Source of the DNA: CAZTHL01 sp964613585
Lineage (GTDB): Bacteria > Pseudomonadota > Alphaproteobacteria > DSM-16000 > Inquilinaceae
Length of the DNA: 19,343 bases
Assembly: GCA_964613585.1 (NCBI GenBank)
Contig: CAZTHL010000071.1
Location: forward strand, 1 to 19,343
Direction of reading: 5' to 3'
The position numbers were made by a program, and so were the translations under genes. Shown one piece after another: positions 6,834 through 14,544 of the stretch (position 1 is its first letter; each line of letters starts with the position of its first letter). A model generated the notes under the pieces. The model ran no database searches and was not told the DNA's origin. It saw only the letters and a list, made by a program, of their open reading frames with translations.

Positions 6834-7349
6834 TCACTCCAGTGTCGCCAGGAAGGCGTGTCCGGCCTCGGGCCGATCCTCCGGCGGCGCCCAGGGCGCG
6901 GCCTCGGTCCGCCCCGGGTCGAACGGCCCGGTGGTCGTCTCCAGGTAGATGAGCCAGCCGCTCTCAAACCGGAGCGTGTGGAAGACGCCCTCGGGCATCC
7001 GGTAGAAGAAGGCCTCGCCGGAGCCGTAGGGCCCCATCGCGAGGCTGCGGGTGAGCCGCCCGGCCTCGTCGAACAGCAGGGTCGTGGCCCGACCTTCGAG
7101 CACCGTCAGGGTCTCCGACTTGCCCTGGTGCCGATGCGGCCGAACATACGCCGCGCCGTGCATGGCGATCAGCATCTCCTGCGCGGCGGCCTCGGGACCG
7201 GGATGGAAGCAGATCCGGCAGCGGCGCCGGGGGGCGTTCTCGGCCACCCGCTTCAGCAGCCCGATGGCCGGCGGACCGGCCACCGCGAACGGCTCCGTCG
7301 CGTAGAACACCTCGGGCGCGACCTGATGAAGGGGCAGGGGAAGCGGCAT
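6834..7349 (-). CDS. WbuC-family cupin protein
   Basis: A 171-residue protein with a cupin core. The stretch YVRPHRHQGKSET supplies two metal-binding His and a Glu, and PEGVFHTLRF supplies the His of the second cupin motif. The following ETTTGPFDPGRTE and the C-terminal APWAPPED segment are typical of the WbuC family, found in O-antigen and capsule clusters. The biochemical role of WbuC proteins is not established; a metal-dependent sugar-modifying function is usually assumed. It is the first gene of a three-gene minus-strand operon, 13 nt before the HldE-like gene. Its promoter should lie in the AT-richer stretch above 7350. Confidence 0.8.
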   Translation of the reverse strand: MPLPLPLHQVAPEVFYATEPFAVAGPPAIGLLKRVAENAPRRRCRICFHPGPEAAAQEMLIAMHGAAYVRPHRHQGKSETLTVLEGRATTLLFDEAGRLTRSLAMGPYGSGEAFFYRMPEGVFHTLRFESGWLIYLETTTGPFDPGRTEAAPWAPPEDRPEAGHAFLATLE

Positions 7350-8064
7350 TTACGCCTGTCTGGCTATCCAGGATTACTTCGCAAAAATCGGGTTAATGTT
7401 CGGGCGTTCCGCCCCCAAGAGGTTTGATCGCGGCAGGAACTCCTAACTGTTATCTGCGGATAATGCATTAGCCAAAACAGTTCCAGCTTTTTATTGCTGC
7501 AATTAGCAATAATCGGCCTTGACTGGTGCAGCCGGGCGACGCCGCGCGCTAGCGCCCCCCGCTCCCACCTATTGAAGCGGGCCTGCGATCCTCCCGTTCA
7601 ACGCGCCCATCCACGCCAAGGCACTTCGGCATTTATGGCCAGACCGGATCACTGGAACCCGCTGGCCGCTCCAGCGTCACCTCGTCTGCAACTGGTCCAG
7701 GCTGGATGACTAAGCACATTATCGGGCGCGCCTTCTGTGCCCGTCTCGGCTAAGTGATCGGCGCCAATCTCCTTCTGCGCCACTTTGCCCTCCAAACGCG
7801 TGCGAAACGCTTGAGGGATAACAACGGCCTGTGGTAACTCCAACCTTTGTCGGTCGATTTGGCGATCTGGTCGGATCGCCAACGCTTCCCCTCGGTATCG
7901 ATAGACTCTGGCGTGGCCAGTCCGTGCCACCCGGCGCCTTGCCCCGAGTGTATTGTGCAAGTGTCTCGTGGACTGCGCGACGTTTGCTGCACGCCATACG
8001 GCGGACAGTTGCCAAAACCTCGTCCTTCAACGACTGCTGGAGCAGGCAAAGCCAGGATCTCTTG
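7350..8064. promoter_or_regulatory. Long divergent intergenic region with inverted repeats, no gene seen
   Basis: This 715-bp gap separates the minus-strand cupin operon from the plus-strand MBOAT gene and must contain both promoters. Near its left end it is AT-rich and carries two perfect inverted repeats: ttatc-tgcg-gataa (7450-7463) and ttattgct-gcaatt-agcaataa (7491-7512, 8-bp stem). Between 7520 and 8060 there are scattered open frames on both strands, but none has family motifs or a convincing start. They could be remnants of a decayed mobile element, which I cannot support further. Base composition falls here towards that of the MBOAT block. Confidence 0.4.
7491..7512. promoter_or_regulatory. 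8-bp perfect hairpin or operator in the divergent promoter region
   Basis: ttattgct (7491-7498) and agcaataa (7505-7512) are exact reverse complements around a 6-nt loop, in an AT-rich patch about 140 nt upstream of the cupin ATG. With the shorter palindrome at 7450-7463 it suggests regulator binding. A terminator role is less likely because no gene reads into it from either side. Confidence 0.4.
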
Positions 8065-9603
8065 ATGGAATTTCACACTTATTCTTTCGTGTTCATATTC
8101 CTGCCGCTGGTGCTTCTGGTGTACCATTTCCTTCGGTCCCGATCCTGCGCCAACTGGTTCCTGGCCGGCGCTAGTTTTGTCTTCTATGGCCTGGGCGCTT
8201 GGTGGTTTTTAATACCTTTGGCTATCTCAGCTATCGTCGACTATACCCTCGGTTGGCGCATGGGTCAAACCGCTTGCGAGCGGCAACGACGCCGACTGGT
8301 AATAATCAGCGTTGTCGCAAATATCAGCATACTTTCAATATTCAAATACACAACTTGGCTTACGGGATCTGTGTCCGATATCCTCGCCCCTCAAGGCATT
8401 GCTTTTGTCACGATTTCATTGACGCTGCCTCCCGGCATTTCCTTCTACACATTCCAAACAATGAGCTACACTATTGACATTTATCGCAGGCAATTTGAAC
8501 CCACCCGGAGCTTTCGGGACTATCTGTCGTTCGTGTCCTTCTTTCCGCAGCTCGTTGCGGGTCCGATCGAGCGCGCGTCGCGACTGCTGCCTCAGCTGGC
8601 AGCAAATCGACCGCCGATCTCAGCCGCAGCCGCCTCCAGCGCCCTTTTCCTGATTTTATTCGGCCTGTTCCAGAAGACCGTGCTGGCCGACAATTTCGGC
8701 GGGCTGATCGACCGCATCCTGCTTTGGCTGGGACCGAATAGTGAGAACCCCATCGAACCGGGACTTGGCCTTGTCTTCATGTACGCCTTTGCATTTCAAA
8801 TTTACTGTGACTTTGCTGCTTATTCAAATATTGCCCGCGGCACCGCTCGGCTTTTTGGCATTGAGCTTATGAGAAACTTCCGCACGCCCTATCTCGCCAC
8901 CAACCCATCAGATTTTTGGTCGCGTTGGCACATCTCTTTGTCGACATGGCTGCGAGACTATCTGTACATCCCGCTCGGTGGCAATCGCGGTGGGCGATGG
9001 CTGACCATGAGGAACCTCATCATCACCATGGGGTTGGGTGGGCTCTGGCATGGGGCGGGTTTGCTGTTTCTGGTCTGGGGCCTCTGGCACGGACTTCTTC
9101 TTGTGCTCTATAGCTTTGTCCCGCTTGATAGGATACTTGAGAGGAATTTTGGCAAGCCAGGACGCCTTCTTTCCATCATTATCTTCTTCCACCTTGTTTG
9201 CATTGGATGGATCTTCTTCCGGGTAACACCCGAACAGTTTTGGCCGATCGTCCACTCCATTCTTGCGTTTCCCGGCGCGTTCATGCAGATAATGTTGAGT
9301 ACCACAGGATCGTGGCTGGCGGTCTTTGAGGGCGATGCTAGCGCTCCCACCGTATTCGTCCAGACATTGCAGGTACTTCTGTCCTCGTTCTACCGTCCAG
9401 CTGTGCTGGGCTGGGGCTTGGTCCTGTTTTTTTTCCCCCTTTTGATCATCGACTGGTTAGGCTATCGTCGTGACGGTGAGTTTCCAGATGAATGGGAATT
9501 GTGGCCGATCTGGCTCAAGACCGTTACGGTTCTTGTCCTGATCTACTCAATCATCTTCTTTGCAAGACGGGAAGCCAATGAATTCATCTATTTCACATTT
9601 TAA
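8065..9603 (+). CDS. MBOAT-family O-acyltransferase (AlgI-like)
   Basis: A 512-residue polytopic inner-membrane protein starting MEFHTYSFVFIFLPL, the usual opening of AlgI/PatA-type MBOAT proteins. Conserved blocks are FFPQLVAGPIER (159-170), the FWSRWHISLSTWLRDYLYIP stretch (284-303, H289) and GGLWHGAG (325-332, H329, matching the essential MBOAT His). Such proteins move acetyl groups across the inner membrane for O-acylation of exopolysaccharide. The ATG at 8065 is chosen over an in-frame GTG at 7831 because homologous sequence begins here and a ccagga site lies just upstream. It overlaps the next gene by 26 nt, implying coupled translation. Codon use is clearly less GC-biased than in the flanking genes, suggesting transfer. 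Confidence 0.9.
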   Translation: MEFHTYSFVFIFLPLVLLVYHFLRSRSCANWFLAGASFVFYGLGAWWFLIPLAISAIVDYTLGWRMGQTACERQRRRLVIISVVANISILSIFKYTTWLTGSVSDILAPQGIAFVTISLTLPPGISFYTFQTMSYTIDIYRRQFEPTRSFRDYLSFVSFFPQLVAGPIERASRLLPQLAANRPPISAAAASSALFLILFGLFQKTVLADNFGGLIDRILLWLGPNSENPIEPGLGLVFMYAFAFQIYCDFAAYSNIARGTARLFGIELMRNFRTPYLATNPSDFWSRWHISLSTWLRDYLYIPLGGNRGGRWLTMRNLIITMGLGGLWHGAGLLFLVWGLWHGLLLVLYSFVPLDRILERNFGKPGRLLSIIIFFHLVCIGWIFFRVTPEQFWPIVHSILAFPGAFMQIMLSTTGSWLAVFEGDASAPTVFVQTLQVLLSSFYRPAVLGWGLVLFFFPLLIIDWLGYRRDGEFPDEWELWPIWLKTVTVLVLIYSIIFFARREANEFIYFTF

Positions 9604-10666
9604 GGCTTGGTTGCTGGTGTTGTTGATCGTCTTGGGCATCGAGATGATCTACCTCGCTTTCATGCGCCCTCATGAGATGGACCGCACAAACTTGCTCCAG
9701 TTCAGCTTTGCCACGCCAGAAACGGCGCAACGACTTTTCACTTGGCACAAAATGCGGGCCTTTGGGGATAGCGAGCCGCATGTCGTTCAAGTCGGCGACA
9801 GCTCTGGGTTTCACGGCATAGACCCGCTCCTTGTCGAGGCTTACTTGCCGCCTGGCACCCGATACGTGAACATGAGCTGCTGCGCCAACCAAGGATTCCG
9901 CGGGTACATCAACGTTCTGAAATATATGCTCGACCGCAATGAAGGCATACGGTACGCGATACTGCACATTACCCCTCACACTATGCCACGGCCGGAGATG
10001 TGGGACGCTGATGGTGCCGCCCTGTGGGGCGATGCGAACATCACCGTCTTTGGCGAGGCAATCGGCAAGGAGGTCAACGCACCCTGGTCCTGGTTTCGGG
10101 TTCCAACACTGGCCGCGCGCGGCGACGTCACCCACACAGTGTACTACTTTGGTGACCTCTTCCGGTCTCGCGACGCTCCGATGCTCGATGCCTATCCATA
10201 CCTGGAGTTTCTAGATCTATTCCGAAAGCATCGAGGCTGGACCCCGGAGAATGATGTACAGCAGTATATCGATCCACAGGAATGCAAGGTTCATACGCCA
10301 AAGACGTTCGACTGGCGAAGTTTTTCGCGTAAAACGTATATAGAGGTTGTGTTTCCAAAGTTCGCCGCGTTGGCGCGGCGGCATAACATCAAACTTGTCG
10401 TTGTCTTTCAGCCCGTCGGATGCCAGCTTGGAGACGGTGCGGGAAGCCAAGTGGCCCGTGACGGATTAAGGCGCTTCATGGTCGAGAACCCCGATGTCGC
10501 TGTACCCTTTCCGCTGATCGAAACATGGGATCCAGCTCGCTTCTCGGTGCCGGCCCATGTCCATACCGAATGGGTTCCGGAGACCTCACGCCGTCTCGGT
10601 GAGGCTCTACGAGACATAATGAAGGCCGACGGCTTCCGGCCAAGCCCGAGCGAAGGTGCCCCTTGA
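9578..10666 (+). CDS. Membrane-anchored SGNH/GDSL-like protein, MBOAT partner
   Basis: A 362-residue protein with one N-terminal membrane segment (about 10-29), so the body faces the periplasm. The GDSS motif at 73-76 (S75 the presumed nucleophile) marks an SGNH-like fold related to AlgJ/AlgX and DltD-type acetyl-transfer partners. At the C-terminus a His in VPAHVH sits where SGNH enzymes have DxxH, but the Asp position reads Val here, which may mean a changed dyad. The gene starts inside the MBOAT gene (26-nt overlap; ATG at 9578 preferred over a TTG at 9560). It shares the lower-GC composition of the MBOAT gene. The likely job is to pass the acyl group from the MBOAT protein to the glycan. 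Confidence 0.75.
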   Translation: MNSSISHFKAWLLVLLIVLGIEMIYLAFMRPHEMDRTNLLQFSFATPETAQRLFTWHKMRAFGDSEPHVVQVGDSSGFHGIDPLLVEAYLPPGTRYVNMSCCANQGFRGYINVLKYMLDRNEGIRYAILHITPHTMPRPEMWDADGAALWGDANITVFGEAIGKEVNAPWSWFRVPTLAARGDVTHTVYYFGDLFRSRDAPMLDAYPYLEFLDLFRKHRGWTPENDVQQYIDPQECKVHTPKTFDWRSFSRKTYIEVVFPKFAALARRHNIKLVVVFQPVGCQLGDGAGSQVARDGLRRFMVENPDVAVPFPLIETWDPARFSVPAHVHTEWVPETSRRLGEALRDIMKADGFRPSPSEGAP

Positions 10667-11006
10667 TCCCGCAGTCGAAGTCTCCGCCGAGCGCCGAACA
10701 CCAACGGGCGCCTAGTTGGCACCCCTACAGGCACGCCAAGCTCGGGCCAAGCGCGCCCAACTTTAACCCCGCCCGGCGATCGGTCGACCCTCCCGATTGG
10801 CTCGATAGGAAACCCTTTCCAGCCGCACAAGCCGAGGTTTCCGGCGATACGACCAAAGCTTCGGGCCATGTGCAAATTAATTGTGTTGCAACATGCACCG
10901 TCAAGAGATACCCGCATGATCAGCGAGTTCAGTGTCCACGCTAACAGGACGAATCTCCCGATGATTCGGGCCGCGATTGTCCAGGCTTCAACTAGCTGAG
11001 TTTTGC
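10667..11006 (+). promoter_or_regulatory. Intergenic region upstream of the glycan operon, with a palindrome
   Basis: No gene is supported in these 340 bp. A perfect 10-nt palindrome tgttgcaaca (10884-10893) follows an AT-rich stretch (aaattaattg, 10874-10883). This is the best candidate for an operator or promoter of the plus-strand operon beginning at 11007. The composition shifts from the AT-richer MBOAT block back to high GC at the operon start. Confidence 0.4.
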
Positions 11007-11945
11007 ATGAGAGTTCTCGTCACCGGAGCGTGTGGCTACAAGGGCACGGTGCTGGTGCCGAAGCTGCTCGAGCACGGCCATGAGGTGCTGGCCTTCGACA
11101 TCCAGTGGTTTGGCAACCATCTGCTGCCGCATCCACGGCTTGAGGTGGTGAAGGGCGATGTGCGCGACACCGGCTCGATCGATCTCGACGGGGTGGAGGC
11201 CATCATCCACCTGTCGAGCGTCGCCAACGATCCCTGCGGCGACCTGGACCCGAAGCTGACTTGGGAGATCAGCTGCCTGGCGACGATGCAGCTGGCCGAC
11301 CGCGCCCGGCGTCTGGGCATCACCCGGTTCATCTACGCGTCGTCGGGCTCGGTCTACGGTGTCTGCGACGCGCCGCAGGTGACCGAGGACCTCGAACTGT
11401 TCCCGCTATCGGAGTACAACAAAACCAAGATGTGCGCCGAGCGGATCCTGCTCTCGTATCGTGACGACATGGTCGTCCAGATCGTCCGGCCGGCCACCGT
11501 ATGCGGGTTCTCGCCGCGCATGCGCCTCGACGTGTCGGTCAACATGCTGACCATGCAGGCGCTGGAGAATCGACGGATCACCGTGTTCGGCGGCGACCAG
11601 ACCCGGCCGAACATCCACATCGACGACATCACCGACCTGTACCTGTTCCTGCTCAACCATCCGGAGCATGACGGCGTCTACAACGCCGGCTTCGAGAACC
11701 TGGCGATCCGCGCGATTGCCGAGATGGTGGCGGAGACGGTCGAGGCCGAGATCGTCGCCACCCCGTCGCAGGACCCGCGGTCGTACCGGGTCAACTCCGA
11801 CAAGCTGCTGGCCACCGGCTTTCGCCCGAGAAAGACGGTGCGCGACGCCATCGACGAGCTGGCCGGGCTGTACAGCCAGGGCGTCCTCAAGAACGATCCG
11901 AGCTTCCATAACCTGAAATGGATGCAGCAGGAGGTCCTGTCATGA
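11007..11945 (+). CDS. SDR-family NDP-sugar epimerase/dehydratase
   Basis: A 312-residue extended short-chain dehydrogenase/reductase. The NAD(P)-binding GACGYKG motif (7-13) opens the Rossmann fold. YASSGSVYG (110-118) holds the catalytic Ser region, and Y137-N-K-T-K141 is an intact YxxxK. RPATVCG and IHIDDITDLYL are the usual C-terminal substrate-domain markers of NDP-sugar epimerases. It is the first gene of the operon, and the in-frame TTG upstream is disregarded because the ATG at 11007 starts directly at the Rossmann strand. Its stop overlaps the start of the SIS gene (ATGA), so translation is coupled. It most likely modifies an NDP-sugar, possibly an activated heptose; the exact chemistry is not readable. 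Confidence 0.85.
   Translation: MRVLVTGACGYKGTVLVPKLLEHGHEVLAFDIQWFGNHLLPHPRLEVVKGDVRDTGSIDLDGVEAIIHLSSVANDPCGDLDPKLTWEISCLATMQLADRARRLGITRFIYASSGSVYGVCDAPQVTEDLELFPLSEYNKTKMCAERILLSYRDDMVVQIVRPATVCGFSPRMRLDVSVNMLTMQALENRRITVFGGDQTRPNIHIDDITDLYLFLLNHPEHDGVYNAGFENLAIRAIAEMVAETVEAEIVATPSQDPRSYRVNSDKLLATGFRPRKTVRDAIDELAGLYSQGVLKNDPSFHNLKWMQQEVLS
11929..11935 (+). promoter_or_regulatory. Strong ribosome binding site of the SIS isomerase
   Basis: A consensus aggaggt lies inside the end of the upstream SDR gene, 6 nt before the ATG at 11942. It fixes that start, which overlaps the SDR stop as ATGA. Confidence 0.75.
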
Positions 11946-12568
11946 GCGCTCACGCCGCCGTCCGCCTGCCCACGCCCGCCCCGGCGGAGACCGGCCTGTT
12001 CCGGGCCTACGCCGAGCGGCTGTCCCGGACGCTCGAGGGCCATGACTGGACCACCGTCAGCGAGCTGGCCGAGGATCTGCTCGACGCCTGGAGGACCGGC
12101 CGGCAGGTGTTCCTGTGCGGCAACGGCGGCAGCGCCGGCAACGCGGTGCATCTGGCCAACGACTTCATCTACGCGCTGAGCAAGGTGCCGGGCTCGGGCA
12201 TCCGGGCGCACGCGCTGGCGGCGAACCCGGCCGTGCTCACCTGCCTCGCCAACGACGAGGGCTACGAGACCGTCTTCGCCATCCAGCTCAGCGTCATGGC
12301 GCGCCCGGACGATCTGCTGCTTGCGTTCTCCGGCAGCGGCAACTCGCCGAACATCCTGCGGGTGCTGGACGAGGCCCGGCGGATCGGCGTCAAGAGCTAT
12401 GCCGTCCTCGGCTTCGAAGGCGGCAAGGCCAAGGCGCTGGCGGACCGGCCGATCCATTTCGCGATCGGCGACATGCAGATTGCCGAGGACGCCCAGCTCA
12501 TTGTCGGCCACATGCTGATGCAGTATCTCTGGTCGCGGCGGCACGAGGTGCTGGGCAAGGCTCCCTGA
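11942..12568 (+). CDS. gmhA: GmhA-like SIS-domain phosphoheptose isomerase
   Basis: A 208-residue SIS-domain protein. FLCGNGGSAGNAVHLANDF (57-75) is the phosphosugar-binding block of sedoheptulose-7-phosphate isomerases, and FSGSGNSPNILR (129-140) is the second Ser-rich phosphate loop. GmhA converts sedoheptulose 7-phosphate to D-glycero-D-manno-heptose 7-phosphate in the cytoplasm. Compared from memory with E. coli GmhA, His61 and His180 have counterparts (H70, H190), while Glu65 is Asp (D74) and Gln172 is Glu (E182). It may therefore be a specialised paralogue. It is placed just before a second SDR and a split transketolase able to make its substrate. Fit to the family is good; exact substrate moderately sure. 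Confidence 0.8.
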   Translation: MSAHAAVRLPTPAPAETGLFRAYAERLSRTLEGHDWTTVSELAEDLLDAWRTGRQVFLCGNGGSAGNAVHLANDFIYALSKVPGSGIRAHALAANPAVLTCLANDEGYETVFAIQLSVMARPDDLLLAFSGSGNSPNILRVLDEARRIGVKSYAVLGFEGGKAKALADRPIHFAIGDMQIAEDAQLIVGHMLMQYLWSRRHEVLGKAP

Positions 12569-12577
12569 CGCGCGATC

Positions 12578-13576
12578 ATGGCCGGCACCGAACGTTTCCT
12601 GGTCCTCGGATCGAACTCCTTCTCCGGGGCCACCTTCTGCGATCACCTCGCCGCGCTTGGCTATGAGGTGCTGGCCACCAGCCGCTCGCCCGAGCCGGCG
12701 CGGCCGCTGCTGCCCTACGCCTGGCACGATCGGCCCCGAGCCGTCCGCTTCGAGCGCCTCGACATCAATCACGATCTCGACGCGCTCGACGCGCTGCTGC
12801 AGCGCGAGCGGCCGAGCCATATCGTCAATTTCGCCGCCCAGAGCATGGTCGGGCAAAGCTGGGACCATCCCGGCGACTGGATGCGCACCAACGTCGTCTC
12901 GACCGTCGAGCTGCATAATCGCCTGCGCCGCTACGACGGGCTCGAGCGCTATGTCCACGTGACCACGCCCGAGGTCTACGGCTCGACCGAGGGCTGGGTG
13001 CGCGAGGACCACCCCTTCAATCCGTCGACACCCTATGCCGTGTCGCGGGCGGCCGGCGACATGAGCCTGAAGACCTATGTCGACAGCCACGGGCTGCCGG
13101 CGGTGTCGACCCGCGCGGCGAACGTGTACGGGCCCGGCCAGCCGCTCTATCGGATCGTGCCGCGCACCGTCCACGCGGCCATGACCGGCCAGAAGCTCAA
13201 GCTCGACGGCGGTGGCCGGTCCGAGCGCGTGTTCATCCACATGACCGACGTGGCGGACGCGACCCTCAAGGTCGCCTTGCGCGGGACGCCCGGCGACTGT
13301 TACCATATCTCGGGCTATGAGCTGGTCTCCATACGGAATCTGGTAGAGATCATCCTGGAGGCCCTGGGCGCGTCGTTCGACGACTGCGTCGAGATCGGCC
13401 CGGAGCGGCTGGGCAAGGACACGGCCTACATGTTAGATACTTTCAAGATCCGCTCGGAGCTTGGATGGCGCGACACCATCGGGCTGCGCGAGGGGATCGA
13501 CAGCGTCATCGACTGGGCCCGGCGCTTTGCCGAGGCGCTGCCGAGCCTGCCCACCCAATACGTCCACAAGCCTTGA
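12578..13576 (+). CDS. SDR-family NDP-sugar 4,6-dehydratase-like protein with YxxxR
   Basis: A 332-residue extended SDR related to dTDP-glucose and GDP-mannose 4,6-dehydratases. The nucleotide-binding loop is LGSNSFSG (10-17). TTPEVYGS (129-136) matches the T-x-E dehydratase motif with Pro in place of the usual Asp. In TPYAVSRAAG (151-160) the catalytic Tyr is Y153, but the partner Lys of YxxxK is Arg (R157). RAANVYGPGQ and the FIHMTDVADA segment are typical of the family. The Lys-to-Arg change may alter or reduce activity, or reflect a subfamily that uses Arg. It begins 9 nt after the SIS gene, so it belongs to the same operon. The expected substrate is an NDP-sugar such as an NDP-heptose. 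Confidence 0.8.
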   Translation: MAGTERFLVLGSNSFSGATFCDHLAALGYEVLATSRSPEPARPLLPYAWHDRPRAVRFERLDINHDLDALDALLQRERPSHIVNFAAQSMVGQSWDHPGDWMRTNVVSTVELHNRLRRYDGLERYVHVTTPEVYGSTEGWVREDHPFNPSTPYAVSRAAGDMSLKTYVDSHGLPAVSTRAANVYGPGQPLYRIVPRTVHAAMTGQKLKLDGGGRSERVFIHMTDVADATLKVALRGTPGDCYHISGYELVSIRNLVEIILEALGASFDDCVEIGPERLGKDTAYMLDTFKIRSELGWRDTIGLREGIDSVIDWARRFAEALPSLPTQYVHKP

Positions 13577-13593
13577 GAGCGGCAGCGCCTGCC

Positions 13594-14541
13594 ATGACGG
13601 CCATCCTCGACCGACCGACGCCCGACGGCGCGATACCCGATGGCGCGATCCCCGACGGCGCGACCCCCGATGGCGCGACCCCCGATGGCGCGACCCAGGG
13701 CCTGCCGGGCCCGAACCGGCCTGCCGTGGACGTGGCCGGCCTGCGCGACCGGGCGGCGCGCCTGCGCGGCCGCATCGTCGAGATGTGCCATGCCTCGAAA
13801 TCCGCGCATCTCGGCTCGTCGCTGTCCTGCGTCGACATCCTGACGGCCGCCTATTGGCACGTGCTGCAGATCGACCCGGCCGATCCGCGCCATCCCGAGC
13901 GCGACCGCTTCATCCTGTCCAAGGGCCACGCCGCCATGGCGATCTACGCCACGCTGGCCATGCGCGGCTTCATCCCCGAGGACGAGTTGGACAGCTACAA
14001 CCAGGACAACGGACGGCTGGCCGAGCATCCGCCGGCCAACATGGTCCCGGGCATCGAGGTGGCGACCGGCTCGCTCGGCCACGGGCTGCCGGTCGGCCTC
14101 GGCATGGCGCTGGCATCCCGCATCAAGGGCGAGCGCTGCCGGGTGTTCGCCCTGCTGTCCGACGGCGAGAACAACGAGGGCTCGGTCTGGGAAGCCGCCT
14201 TGTTCGCGGCCGCGCAGAGGCTCGAGAACGTCTGCGTGATCGTCGATTACAACAAGTGGCAGGCGACGGCGCGCTCGAACGAGACGCTGGCGCTGGCGCC
14301 GCTGCGCGACAAGTGGGCCGCCTTCGGCTGGGACGCGCGGGAGATCGACGGCCACGACGTCGGTGCGCTGGCCGAGGCCATGGCCGCCGTGCCCAACGGC
14401 TCCGGCAAGCCGGTGGCGCTGATCGCGCACACGGTCAAGGGCAAGGGCGTCTCCTTCATGGAGGACGACAACAACTGGCACTACCGCGTTCCGAAGGCCG
14501 ACGAGGTCGCGCGCGCCCGTGCCGAGCTGGGACTCGCGTAA
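13594..14541 (+). CDS. Transketolase, N-terminal (thiamine diphosphate) subunit
   Basis: A 315-residue half-transketolase. Key residues are H72 in AHLGSSLS, H112 in KGHAA, GSLGHG (159-164) and the thiamine diphosphate/metal motif DGENNEG (190-196) ending at N220 in DYNKWQ. It pairs with the C-terminal subunit encoded next to form an active enzyme that transfers two-carbon ketol units. In this operon the likely purpose is to make sedoheptulose 7-phosphate for the GmhA-like isomerase. The first 35 residues are unusual: five PDGA[I/T] units precede the real domain. The ATG at 13594 is chosen because the in-frame codons further upstream overlap the SDR gene; the repeats make the exact start uncertain. 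The stop is 3 nt before the next ATG. Confidence 0.9.
   Translation: MTAILDRPTPDGAIPDGAIPDGATPDGATPDGATQGLPGPNRPAVDVAGLRDRAARLRGRIVEMCHASKSAHLGSSLSCVDILTAAYWHVLQIDPADPRHPERDRFILSKGHAAMAIYATLAMRGFIPEDELDSYNQDNGRLAEHPPANMVPGIEVATGSLGHGLPVGLGMALASRIKGERCRVFALLSDGENNEGSVWEAALFAAAQRLENVCVIVDYNKWQATARSNETLALAPLRDKWAAFGWDAREIDGHDVGALAEAMAAVPNGSGKPVALIAHTVKGKGVSFMEDDNNWHYRVPKADEVARARAELGLA
13621..13695 (+). repeat. In-frame 15-nt tandem repeat, five units
   Basis: Five consecutive copies of the pattern cccgaYggcgcgaYN encode PDGA[I/T] at the N-terminus of the transketolase subunit. The last two copies are identical and the others differ at three positions. A 15-nt period keeps the frame, so copy number can change without breaking the gene. 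Confidence 0.9.
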
Positions 14542-14544
14542 GCC

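Noticed and set aside
7719..8127. Overlapping minus-strand frames that might be a decayed transposase
   Set aside because: Stretches rich in Arg/Lys/Trp look vaguely transposase-like but no family signature, inverted terminal repeats or target duplication could be found.
11678..13306. 542-residue open frame on the minus strand
   Set aside because: Antisense to the SDR, SIS and second SDR genes, all of which have intact catalytic or binding motifs.
13621..13695. CRISPR-like array
   Set aside because: The repeats are contiguous 15-nt units without spacers and remain in frame within the transketolase gene, so they are a coding tandem repeat.
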